Below are positions 58,503 through 64,000 of a DNA stretch of 64,000 nucleotides, piece by piece. This DNA comes from Rhodovulum sulfidophilum (GTDB taxonomy: Bacteria > Pseudomonadota > Alphaproteobacteria > Rhodobacterales > Rhodobacteraceae): the NCBI GenBank assembly GCA_003241785.1, contig QFPW01000010.1, positions 71,545-135,544 of the forward strand, written 5' to 3'. Each line of letters begins with the position of its first letter. The stretch's first letter is position 1. The notes under the pieces are model-generated. The model was not told the origin of the DNA and made no database searches. It was given only the letters and a program-made list of their open reading frames with translations. Position numbers and translations under genes: made by a program.

Positions 58503-58742
58503 TCAAACAGCTTTCCTGAGGGGGGCGGGCTCAAAGGCGGGATTGGCGGCGGATCCTTCCCGCATCTCATCGCGCAGGCGCGCGTTGAATTCGCGGAACG
58601 TCACCGGGACGCCATCGATCACCGTGAAGAGCTCGTCATCGAAAGGCGCGGTCTCGAGATCGCAGTCGTCGCGATCGCGGGCGGGCGCCAGGTCCATCCG
58701 GGCGTAGAGCCGATGGAGGGATTTGGAGATGGGATTGAACAT
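58503..58742 (-). CDS. small hypothetical protein, 79 aa
   Basis: ATG 58742 (MFNPISKS) is set by the leader's GGAG at proper spacing; the upstream start at 58769 falls inside the leader. The protein is soluble and acidic in the middle (DRDDCDLETAPFDDELF), then helical (VTFREFNARLRDEMRE). It is the first gene after a switch-type leader and precedes the primase, so it may assist it. No family recognised. Confidence 0.55.
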   Translation of the reverse strand: MFNPISKSLHRLYARMDLAPARDRDDCDLETAPFDDELFTVIDGVPVTFREFNARLRDEMREGSAANPAFEPAPLRKAV

Positions 58743-58796
58743 GAAGGTGCTCCGGAAAAGGGGGAGCACCCCCCAAAAGAGGGAGTTGGCTCCCCC
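58743..58796 (-). promoter_or_regulatory. leader switch upstream of the 79-aa gene
   Basis: The ribosome binding site arm GGAGCACC can pair over 8 bases with GGTGCTCC (58770-58763). The same arm's GCTCCCCC pairs over 8 bases with the upstream GGGGGAGC (58796-58789). Same architecture as the cobS and bet leaders with a different sequence. Confidence 0.55.
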
Positions 58797-58845
58797 TGGT
58801 TGGGTTGGATTGGTCAGGCCCGGATCAGGCGAGACCGAAGGTCGA

Positions 58846-59184
58846 TCAGACCGAGAAACCGCCGTGCGCGTTGATCACCGCGACGATCCGCGGGAGCGGA
58901 ACATAGCGGTAGACAAAAACGCCCGGCAGAACTTCGTCGCCCTCGAGCCCGTCGATCGGCCCGTGGCAGCAGAGCTCGGCCGAAAGGTAGGGGCCGGCGA
59001 GACACCGCGGCGCGCAGCCGTGGCAGTCCGAAGCCTGGACCGAGAAGGTGGTTCCATCCGCGCAGAGCACGGGTGGAAGCGTCTTGATGGGGGCCACGCG
59101 CTGCGATTCCGAACCGCGCAGATGCGATTGCAGAAGTTCGACGGTGGCCTCGAGGGGCTCGAAGGTGAAAGCGCGCTGGAACAT
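58846..59184 (-). CDS. Cys-rich hypothetical protein, 112 aa
   Basis: ATG 59184 overlaps the upstream stop by one base. Seven Cys residues cluster in LCADGTTFSVQASDCHGC, APRCLAG and ELCCHGPI, with His among them, suggesting a metal-binding site. A C-terminal strand pair (VFVYRYVPLPRIVAVINAHGG) ends the chain. Unknown family; located in an operon with zinc-ribbon and membrane proteins. Confidence 0.6.
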   Translation of the reverse strand: MFQRAFTFEPLEATVELLQSHLRGSESQRVAPIKTLPPVLCADGTTFSVQASDCHGCAPRCLAGPYLSAELCCHGPIDGLEGDEVLPGVFVYRYVPLPRIVAVINAHGGFSV

Positions 59185-59588
59185 CAGCCGGTCACCCCCT
59201 TGACGAAGGACGTGGCCAGCATGAGCACGATCGCGATGCCCACCATGCGGGGCGAGAAGATCGCCAGCAGGTAGCGCCCGGCGGGATTCATCTCCGCGGG
59301 AGCAGAGATGCGATCCTTCTTCGACAGGCCGGGAAGCTCGCGCTCCTTCGCCCTGGCCTCGGCCGCGCATCGCTTGCAAGGCTCGCGACGCCTGACCTTC
59401 TCCGCGGGCGCGGTGTCGGGCGCCGGGGCGACATGCCCGGAGCGCCGGTTCCGGCGAGCCGGGGCGTTCGTCGCTTTGGCGGCGCGTGGGCGCGCCGGGG
59501 CCGGCGAGACGTCCTCGAACAGCTCGACATCGTCCTCGTCCCAATCGAACGAGATGGGGCGCTTACTTTCGGGGTTGGCATAAGCCAT
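59184..59588 (-). CDS. C-terminally anchored hypothetical protein, 134 aa
   Basis: ATG 59588 follows GTGGAG. An acidic N-terminus (DWDEDDVELFED) leads to an Ala/Pro/Arg-rich linker, a CKRCAAEARAKE motif with a CxxC pair, and one membrane segment near the C-terminus (about residues 110-130). Shape suggests a cytoplasmic domain tethered to the membrane. No family recognised. Confidence 0.55.
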   Translation of the reverse strand: MAYANPESKRPISFDWDEDDVELFEDVSPAPARPRAAKATNAPARRNRRSGHVAPAPDTAPAEKVRRREPCKRCAAEARAKERELPGLSKKDRISAPAEMNPAGRYLLAIFSPRMVGIAIVLMLATSFVKGVTG

Positions 59589-59654
59589 GGGTCATCTCCA
59601 CGTTTCGGTGAGATTTCGAAGCCTCGGTTGAGGCGGAGAACCGATCGGGACGGT

Positions 59655-60056
59655 TCAGAGGTCGACGAGATAGAAGGCGAGGCCGACGACGAAGCCGTCG
59701 ACCAGATCCTGCTTCTCGGCGATGCCGTCCGCTCCGGAGAGCAGATCGAGGAGCTCGATCGACGGCGGAACGATCGCCCGGTCGGCTCGCACAAGGGCGT
59801 GCCGAAGCGCATCCGCGTCGATCAATGCGTCGGCGATGGTCTCGTCGCTTTGCCAGATCGCATGCTTCCGGTTCCGGAGAGCGGCGACCACCTCCGCGAA
59901 CTGGTCGCGCAGGGAGGGCTGGCAGAGGCGACAGCGCAGACCGCCGTCGAGACAGACGCCGTGAACATCGCCGGCCATGATCATGTCACCACAGTGCTCG
60001 CAGGAGCCCTGGGGAACGAAGACCACGCCGGGAAGGTCAAAACGCAGCTGGTACAT
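59655..60056 (-). CDS. zinc-ribbon hypothetical protein, 133 aa
   Basis: ATG 60056 follows AAAGG in a switch-type leader. CEHCGDM (about residues 19-25) and CRLCQPS (about 42-48), each a CxxC, form a zinc ribbon; the rest is helical (RDQFAEVVAALRNRKHAIW, ETIADALIDADALRHALVRADR) and ends in a hydrophobic VVGLAFYLVDL. It heads an operon with the two genes downstream and lies below the second copy of the structured RNA. DNA or RNA binding is plausible. Confidence 0.6.
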   Translation of the reverse strand: MYQLRFDLPGVVFVPQGSCEHCGDMIMAGDVHGVCLDGGLRCRLCQPSLRDQFAEVVAALRNRKHAIWQSDETIADALIDADALRHALVRADRAIVPPSIELLDLLSGADGIAEKQDLVDGFVVGLAFYLVDL

Positions 60057-60130
60057 GGGAGTGTTGCCTTTCCTTAGGAAAAAAGGGGCAACACGCCCGT
60101 TATGGGGCGATTGCCCCATAACGGGAGAGA
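60057..60130 (-). promoter_or_regulatory. leader switch upstream of the zinc-ribbon gene
   Basis: GGCAACAC beside the start codon pairs over 8 bases with GTGTTGCC (60094-60087). That arm's TTGCCCC pairs over 7 bases with the upstream GGGGCAA (60117-60111), which is itself held in a perfect 13-base-pair hairpin, CCCGTTATGGGGC with GCCCCATAACGGG. Confidence 0.55.
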
Positions 60131-60170
60131 GGACAGCCTTCGGCCGTCTCTTTCGGGAACGAGGGTGCGT

Positions 60171-60432
60171 GAAGCATCCCTCAAAGCCGATGTCGGATTT
60201 CGCCGACACACCAGCGCGAGGCTGGAGCGGTTCACAAGAACCGCGGCTTTCCACGGAAGCCAGAACTTACGCGTCTGGATCTCACCTCGTGAGAGGTGTC
60301 CGCTGGCGGCCCAATCCGGAGAAGGTTCCGCGCGCCTCGGGGATCTCACCCGAAGATTTGACAAGCGCTCCGAAGAGCTCCTTTCACCATTCGAGAACGG
60401 TGCCGATCAAAGAAAGATCGGAAAAAGTGCGC
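60171..60432 (-). ncRNA. conserved structured RNA, copy 2 (upstream of the zinc-ribbon operon)
   Basis: Partner of 48941-49200. The closing stem and CCGACA, CCAGC hairpins are identical. Other stems changed on both sides: CGGTTC/GAACCG (60228-60243), CCAGA/TCTGG (60260-60278), ACCTC/GAGGT (60284-60297), CACCATTC/GAACGGTG (60385-60402) and CCGATC/GATCGG with a longer loop (60403-60421). Indels move the frame between copies, arguing against a protein. The remaining bases to 60575 hold the promoter and nothing else I can support. Confidence 0.65.
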
Positions 60433-60434
60433 CG

Positions 60435-60463
60435 AGCATGCCAAAGCGCGCCGCGTCGATCAA
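60435..60463 (-). promoter_or_regulatory. promoter of structured RNA copy 2
   Basis: On the minus strand TTGATC (60463-60458), 17 bases, CATGCT (60440-60435), then two bases to GCGCAC at the RNA's 5' end, the same spacing as copy 1. Confidence 0.45.
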
Positions 60464-60575
60464 GATCATTCGGCGGCGCGCATCCGTGCCGTCGCAGCGA
60501 ACCCTCAACGCGCTCGAAGAAGCTTATCGCCGGGCGTGGACCGGGCTCGGGGGGGGAGGGCGATCGCCGTCCACA

Positions 60576-60857
60576 TCAAAGACGCACGTCCTGTTTGCCA
60601 TGCAGGACGCGGATGACTTCCAGATGGCCGCCAAGGTCTCTGAAGAAGATCACATGCGAGCCGGTCAGGCATTTCAGGTAGCCGGGACGCACATCGACCG
60701 CCCTGCCCTGCTTTCTGCCCGAAGCAAGGGCGCGGCAGGCATCACGGATTTCGTCCGTGTAACGATCGGCTTGGTCCGGCCCCCAATTGGCCGCGCTATA
60801 ATCCCAGATGCCGTTAATGTCGGCCTCCGCCGCGGGCGAGAATTTAAGAGCCTTCAT
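60576..60857 (-). CDS. parE: ParE-family toxin, 93 aa
   Basis: ATG 60857 (MKALKFSP) overlaps the parD end by 14 bases; a longer start at 60890 has no ribosome binding site. FSPAAEADINGIWDYSAANWG, QADRYTDEIRDACRALA, and the final HVIFFRDLGGHLEVIRVLHG are the classic ParE/RelE fold signatures. ParE toxins poison gyrase. It should act with the ParD encoded just upstream to maintain the element. Confidence 0.92.
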   Translation of the reverse strand: MKALKFSPAAEADINGIWDYSAANWGPDQADRYTDEIRDACRALASGRKQGRAVDVRPGYLKCLTGSHVIFFRDLGGHLEVIRVLHGKQDVRL

Positions 60858-61092
60858 ACGCCGCCCGCTTTCGGGCTTTGAAGTCCTCAAAATCGAAGGG
60901 CCGGGATTCTCCGGATTTCTCGCCCTCGATCAAAGCGGCTTCCAGTGCTTTGACCCTGGCCTCATGCTCTTCCAGGAGACGCAGCCCTGCCCGCACCACA
61001 TCGCTGGCCGAGCCATAACGGCCTGCCCGCACCTGCTCGCTGATGAAGCTGGCGAAATGGTTTCCGATCGTCACGGACGTATTCCTGGCCAT
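60844..61092 (-). CDS. parD: ParD-family antitoxin, 82 aa
   Basis: ATG 61092 follows GGAGGTGGAG. The N-terminal NTSVTIGNHFASFISEQVRA then YGSASDVVRAGLRLLEE is the ribbon-helix-helix of ParD; the tail RPFDFEDFKARKRA binds ParE. The genes overlap, so translation is coupled. ParD represses its own promoter (61124-61152) in known systems. Confidence 0.92.
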   Translation of the reverse strand: MARNTSVTIGNHFASFISEQVRAGRYGSASDVVRAGLRLLEEHEARVKALEAALIEGEKSGESRPFDFEDFKARKRAAYEGS

Positions 61093-61123
61093 GCTCCACC
61101 TCCGTCACAGGCTATACCAATAT

Positions 61124-61152
61124 GTAATACACAGCGAATCTCGCGAAGACAA
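61124..61152 (-). promoter_or_regulatory. parDE promoter
   Basis: On the minus strand TTGTCT (61152-61147), 17 bases, TATTAC (61129-61124), 31 bases upstream of the parD ATG. Confidence 0.5.
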
Positions 61153-61325
61153 ACCGCATAGGTTCGGCCGTATGCGCGATCAGTCGCTCATTGTTCGCCG
61201 TCCGATTGCCTGACCATCTCTGGTTGCATTAAATCAGGTTGCTTCCTCTGGCTACCCACCTTCGGAAGCAAGCGGCGAGGCAAGCACGAAGCATCCCGGG
61301 CTAACCTCGCCGCGTCCGTCCCGGA

Positions 61326-61400
61326 CTACCGCCGACCTTCGCATAAACGCAGCGCGAGACGTGCCTCGCGCAGGACCGCCTCGATATCGCCCGAGATGGA
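61326..61400 (-). pseudogene. 3' remnant duplicate of the small gene at 61478
   Basis: On the minus strand GDIEAVLREARLALRLCEGR and a further Arg before a stop at 61326-61328 match the last 21 residues of the protein at 61478-61609 (GDLEAIVREARLALRLCEGR). The first half is missing, so a tandem duplication with loss of one 5' part is likely. Confidence 0.6.
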
Positions 61401-61477
61401 CCCCCAGGCCGTCAACGCCCCGGACCTCGCGGGTTGCCGGCCTCGCCGAAACGCGGAGCAATGCACCGCGATCGTGG

Positions 61478-61609
61478 TTATCTCCGTCCCTCGCAGAGGC
61501 GCAGCGCAAGCCGCGCCTCGCGCACGATCGCTTCGAGATCCCCCGCCTCGGCGAGTTTCTCAATCTGGCGCAAATAGGTGACAACGCGGTTCAGGGTTTC
61601 GTCTGACAT
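61478..61609 (-). CDS. small protein, 43 aa
   Basis: ATG 61609 has GGAGAG at 61615-61620, five bases or so before it. The chain is MSDETLNRVVTYLRQIEKLA followed by EAGDLEAIVREARLALRLCE and a basic end, one long amphipathic helix or helical hairpin. The remnant copy downstream differs at synonymous and conservative sites, which supports it being a real coding sequence. Function unknown. Bases 61610-61889 show no further gene. Confidence 0.6.
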   Translation of the reverse strand: MSDETLNRVVTYLRQIEKLAEAGDLEAIVREARLALRLCEGRR

Positions 61610-61889
61610 CGGGCTCTCCTACGCTACGAAGCTCGCAGGACTATTGCCGCGGCCCACGTCTGGCAACCGACCGATCAGCCCCCTACCTTCAATGACCGCC
61701 GTTAGCAGGCCAAGACCCGAAGAGGACGCGGCTCGCCCGCACCGGTGCGAGCGCGCTCGGCTCCGCCCAACCGTGGTCCATCGATTTAGCGCCGCGTGCC
61801 GAAGCGGCCGATCAGCGGGACGAAGCTGTCACTGCCACGAAGGCGTGATACAGCAAATTTGTCCCTTAGTCGGCGCATGGAGCCACGAC

Positions 61890-62861
61890 ATGAAATTCGG
61901 CATTTCTCTGGCTCTGATCGTGGCGGCAGCACCTTGCCTCGCAGAAACAGCGGCAGGGTTTGCCCATCTTCGAGATACCTCGGTGGCCGAGCGACCCCTA
62001 TCAATGTCGATCTGGTATCCCTCGGAAGAACAAGCATCGGGCACCATCGGCGGCAATGCTGTCTTCGAAGGGGCTTCAGCCGCTTCGGATGCCCCCTTTC
62101 TCGAAGGTGCGTTGCCTCTGGTTGTGCTGTCACATGGCGGCTTGCGATCCGCTACTGACTCTGGCGCCTGGCTCAGTTCGTCCATAGCCCAAGCGGGTTT
62201 TGTGGTCGTCGAGGTCAATGCGCCTCGCCCGGACAATGCGCATGTTGCTCTGAACGAGATATGGCAGCGACCACAGGATATCCGCCGCGTCATCGATCTG
62301 GTGTTGTCTGACGAAGCGTGGGGGCCGCGAATTGATGAAAGCAAAGTGTCCGTTGCAGGATTTGCGCTTGGCGCAACGGCTGCCCTATCCGTTGCCGGAG
62401 CCGACATGGATGCAGCGCGCTATATGCGTTCCTGCGCCACCGACAGCACAGCGGAAGGACCGGATTGCGGATGGTATGTCGCACAAGGCGTAGAGCTGTC
62501 AGAAACCAGCATAGAAGCCTTGGAGGGGTTGGCCCCAGATCTTCGTGTTTCGTCCGTGATCGCAGTGAACCCTGAGTATTCGGCCGCTCTAAGCGCTGTC
62601 CCTGCCAGCATCAGGACACTGCATATCTCTCTCGGAGATCCTGGTGAAACATTGGGCGACGGCGGGGTAGCTCAAGCCGTTGTTATACCAAAATCTATGG
62701 TTTTTGACACCTTTGCCGTCTGCACAGACGCAGGACCAGAGATCCTAATTGAGGAAGAGGGCGATCCGTCACTTTGTGGCGTTTCGACAGAAGCACGCCG
62801 TGCCGTCCATCAGGAGGTCTCCGATATGATCATCTCCTTCCTTAGAGGTGATCGAGAATAG
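61890..62861 (+). CDS. secreted alpha/beta-hydrolase-fold protein lacking the nucleophile Ser, 323 aa
   Basis: ATG 61890 follows GGAG. A signal peptide ends at CLAE (about residue 19). The fold of predicted dienelactone hydrolases is visible: SMSIWYPSEEQ, GALPLVVLSHGG, then the nucleophile elbow region KVSVAGFALGATAALSVAG near 150-165, where the usual G-x-S-x-G reads G-F-A-L-G. Four Cys in pairs (SCATDSTAEGPDC; CTDAGPEILIEEEGDPSLC) suggest disulfides. Base composition looks less GC-rich than its neighbours, hinting at separate acquisition. Without the Ser it is probably not a classical esterase. Confidence 0.75.
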   Translation: MKFGISLALIVAAAPCLAETAAGFAHLRDTSVAERPLSMSIWYPSEEQASGTIGGNAVFEGASAASDAPFLEGALPLVVLSHGGLRSATDSGAWLSSSIAQAGFVVVEVNAPRPDNAHVALNEIWQRPQDIRRVIDLVLSDEAWGPRIDESKVSVAGFALGATAALSVAGADMDAARYMRSCATDSTAEGPDCGWYVAQGVELSETSIEALEGLAPDLRVSSVIAVNPEYSAALSAVPASIRTLHISLGDPGETLGDGGVAQAVVIPKSMVFDTFAVCTDAGPEILIEEEGDPSLCGVSTEARRAVHQEVSDMIISFLRGDRE

Positions 62862-62904
62862 GCGGGCGCCGACCGTCCGGTTCGGGCCGCTCGCGGCGCC
62901 TGGA

Positions 62905-63594
62905 TCAGGATATCCTTTCTTGAGCGACGCCTGCGGGTCCCTCTGCTGGATCCTCCTTGCCGCCGCGCGCCACCACGATGAGCGCCCCGTCCGGGAGCGG
63001 CCGCTGCAGCGCCCTCGCCTCTGACCAGGGCGCCGTAAGCCAGCGCGCCCATTCCTCCGGCTCGGTGAGGACGACCGGCATCGCCTTGGGATGCACCACC
63101 CCGACCTCGGCGTTGGCCTCGGTCGTGAGAAACCCGAACAGGTCCGCCGTGACCTCGCCTTCCTTGAGCTTGCGCACGCTGGTCCACCGGGTCCAGAGCC
63201 CGGCGAAGAACGCCAGCGGCCGCTCCTCCGAGAACGCGAACCAGACCGGAGGCCGCGAGCCATCGGGCAGGACCTCGTTTTCGCTGAACGAGGTGAAGGG
63301 CACCAGGCAGCGATGTTCCGGACCGAGCCAGCCACGCCAATGCGGCGAGTTCACGTTGCGAATGTTCGTCACGCCTTTATCGACGCGCTTGCCAGCAAGG
63401 TACTGGGGTGGTGTCGGCATGCCCCAGCGCGCCATGACGAGCTCGCGTCCAGCGCCGGCGTTCCTGACGATCGGCGCCGGGTAGTCCGGATAGATGCCTG
63501 GCATCGGTGGCAGGTTGCCGAGGCGATCATCGATCCCGTCGAAGAGGTCTCGGATCGCCTTCTGACCCTTCGTCACCGAGTACAAATTGCACAC
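62905..63594 (-). CDS. SRAP-family (YedK/HMCES-like) abasic-site DNA protease-ligand protein, 229 aa
   Basis: The start is GTG 63594, set by GGGGAG upstream and because SRAP needs Cys at position 2: MCNLYSVTKGQ. The chain continues with RWGMPTPP, TNIRNVNSPHWRGWLG, the CLVPFTSFSE block, then PLAFFAGLWTRW and NAEVGVVHPKAMPVVLTE with the catalytic His. These proteins crosslink abasic sites in single-stranded DNA. A LexA box lies upstream at 63760. A decayed paralogue is at 9559-10059. Confidence 0.92.
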   Translation of the reverse strand: MCNLYSVTKGQKAIRDLFDGIDDRLGNLPPMPGIYPDYPAPIVRNAGAGRELVMARWGMPTPPQYLAGKRVDKGVTNIRNVNSPHWRGWLGPEHRCLVPFTSFSENEVLPDGSRPPVWFAFSEERPLAFFAGLWTRWTSVRKLKEGEVTADLFGFLTTEANAEVGVVHPKAMPVVLTEPEEWARWLTAPWSEARALQRPLPDGALIVVARGGKEDPAEGPAGVAQERIS

Positions 63595-63759
63595 GCCGGA
63601 TCTCCCCTGCCCTCCGCTCAGAACGAACACTGGAACGCCTGCGGGATCAAGCCGATACCGTAGCCTCGAGAATCGCCGGTTGCGGATTCTGGACTGAGCT
63701 GGTCGCCGCGCTCCGCAGGGCGACACGGACGGCGAATCCTTGACTCCGTGCTCGGCCTA

Positions 63760-63774
63760 GAACAAACAGGGAAC
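63760..63774. promoter_or_regulatory. LexA (SOS) box, alphaproteobacterial type
   Basis: GAAC, 7 bases, GAAC at 63760-63774 is exactly the LexA operator of alphaproteobacteria. It lies between the divergent SRAP and imuA genes, 25 bases before the imuA ATG. A similar pair with an 8-base gap (63621-63636) lies nearer the SRAP start but does not fit the consensus. Confidence 0.8.
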
Positions 63775-63799
63775 ATACATTCTCAACGTCTCAGCCGCC

Positions 63800-64000
63800 A
63801 TGCCGCCCCGCCCCCTTCCCCGCGCCGCTCTCGCGGATCTTCGCCTCCGGATCGCCGACCTCGAGCGCGGCCGGGCGGCGGCGCGCCCGACACTGCCCTT
63901 TGGCCTGCGCGCGATCGACGCGGCGCTCCCCGGCGGCGGGCTGGCGCTCGGGGCGCTGCATGAGATCGGCGGCGGCGGCGACGGCGCGCTCGATGGCGCG
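63800..64000 (+). CDS. imuA: ImuA-like protein, N-terminal part (3' truncated by window)
   Basis: ATG 63800 opens a frame that runs past the window end; 67 residues are seen. The sequence ALADLRLRIADLERG, then LPFGLRAIDAALPGGGLALGALHEI, given by its parts, is the N-terminal signature of ImuA, the RecA-like partner of the ImuB-DnaE2 mutasome. imuA-imuB-dnaE2 is SOS-regulated in alphaproteobacteria, in agreement with the LexA box directly upstream. Confidence 0.88.
   Translation, partial: MPPRPLPRAALADLRLRIADLERGRAAARPTLPFGLRAIDAALPGGGLALGALHEIGGGGDGALDGA

Noticed and set aside
61252..61584. 110-residue minus-strand frame
   Set aside because: It runs out of frame through the 43-residue gene and its remnant, and lacks a ribosome binding site.
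63621..63636. Second LexA box close to the SRAP start
   Set aside because: The two GAAC half-sites are 8 bases apart instead of 7, so it does not match the consensus.

Overview
The window is GC-rich and looks alphaproteobacterial, probably Rhodobacterales. The signs are a GAAC-N7-GAAC LexA box, a RepC-like replication protein, the start of an imuA cassette, and promoters of the TTG(A/C)-N17-weak -10 type. It carries most of the backbone of a conjugative element (ICE or plasmid) whose gene content and local order follow the SXT/R391 - IncA/C group: MOBH relaxase TraI with TraD, an F-type (MPF-F) type IV secretion system, and a phage-like recombination module (Bet/RecT, YqaJ-type Exo, SSB, CobS, DUF3150, CobT-like). 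No integrase or element end is visible, so ICE or plasmid cannot be decided here.

Layout. 1-5.9 kb, plus strand: the end of a large DarB-like methyltransferase-helicase, small unknown genes, an XRE regulator and a Phd-PIN toxin-antitoxin pair. 5.9-11.8 kb, mostly minus: a HARP-like protein, the RepC-like protein, an unassigned structured RNA with a strong terminator, an AraC regulator, a decayed SRAP gene, VapBC and a DUF2726 nuclease. 11.8-31.7 kb, minus: the transfer operon read traL-E-K-B-V-A-dsbC-traC-(TraC-like pseudo-ATPase)-trbI-S26 peptidase-trbC/traW-traU-traN. 32-36.8 kb: traD-traI-mobI-like. 36.8-39 kb: a non-coding region with eleven 19-bp repeats, then parA and a putative partner separated by a tnpB remnant. 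39-41 kb: muramidase and ClpP-like protein, with their own promoter. 41-49 kb: recombination module. 49.4-57.2 kb: membrane proteins, then traG-H-F. 57.3-61.1 kb: primase, zinc-ribbon and membrane proteins, ParDE. 61-64 kb: small genes, a nucleophile-less alpha/beta hydrolase, intact SRAP and the start of imuA around a LexA box.

How it fits together: TraI and TraD process and deliver the DNA, the F-type genes build the pilus and channel, two peptidoglycan hydrolases (one fused to TraG) open the wall, and ParA, three toxin-antitoxin systems and the RepC-like protein favour maintenance. Bet, Exo and SSB recombine the DNA.

The most striking new signals are RNA-level. First, a roughly 260-nt structured RNA occurs twice (upstream of ssb and upstream of a zinc-ribbon operon) with compensatory base changes in several stems and the same promoter spacing. 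Second, at least five minus-strand genes carry leaders with one architecture but different sequence: the Shine-Dalgarno arm, an anti-Shine-Dalgarno arm and an upstream mimic that can pair in two mutually exclusive ways. Together they suggest a shared post-transcriptional control layer for the recombination and replication genes of this element.
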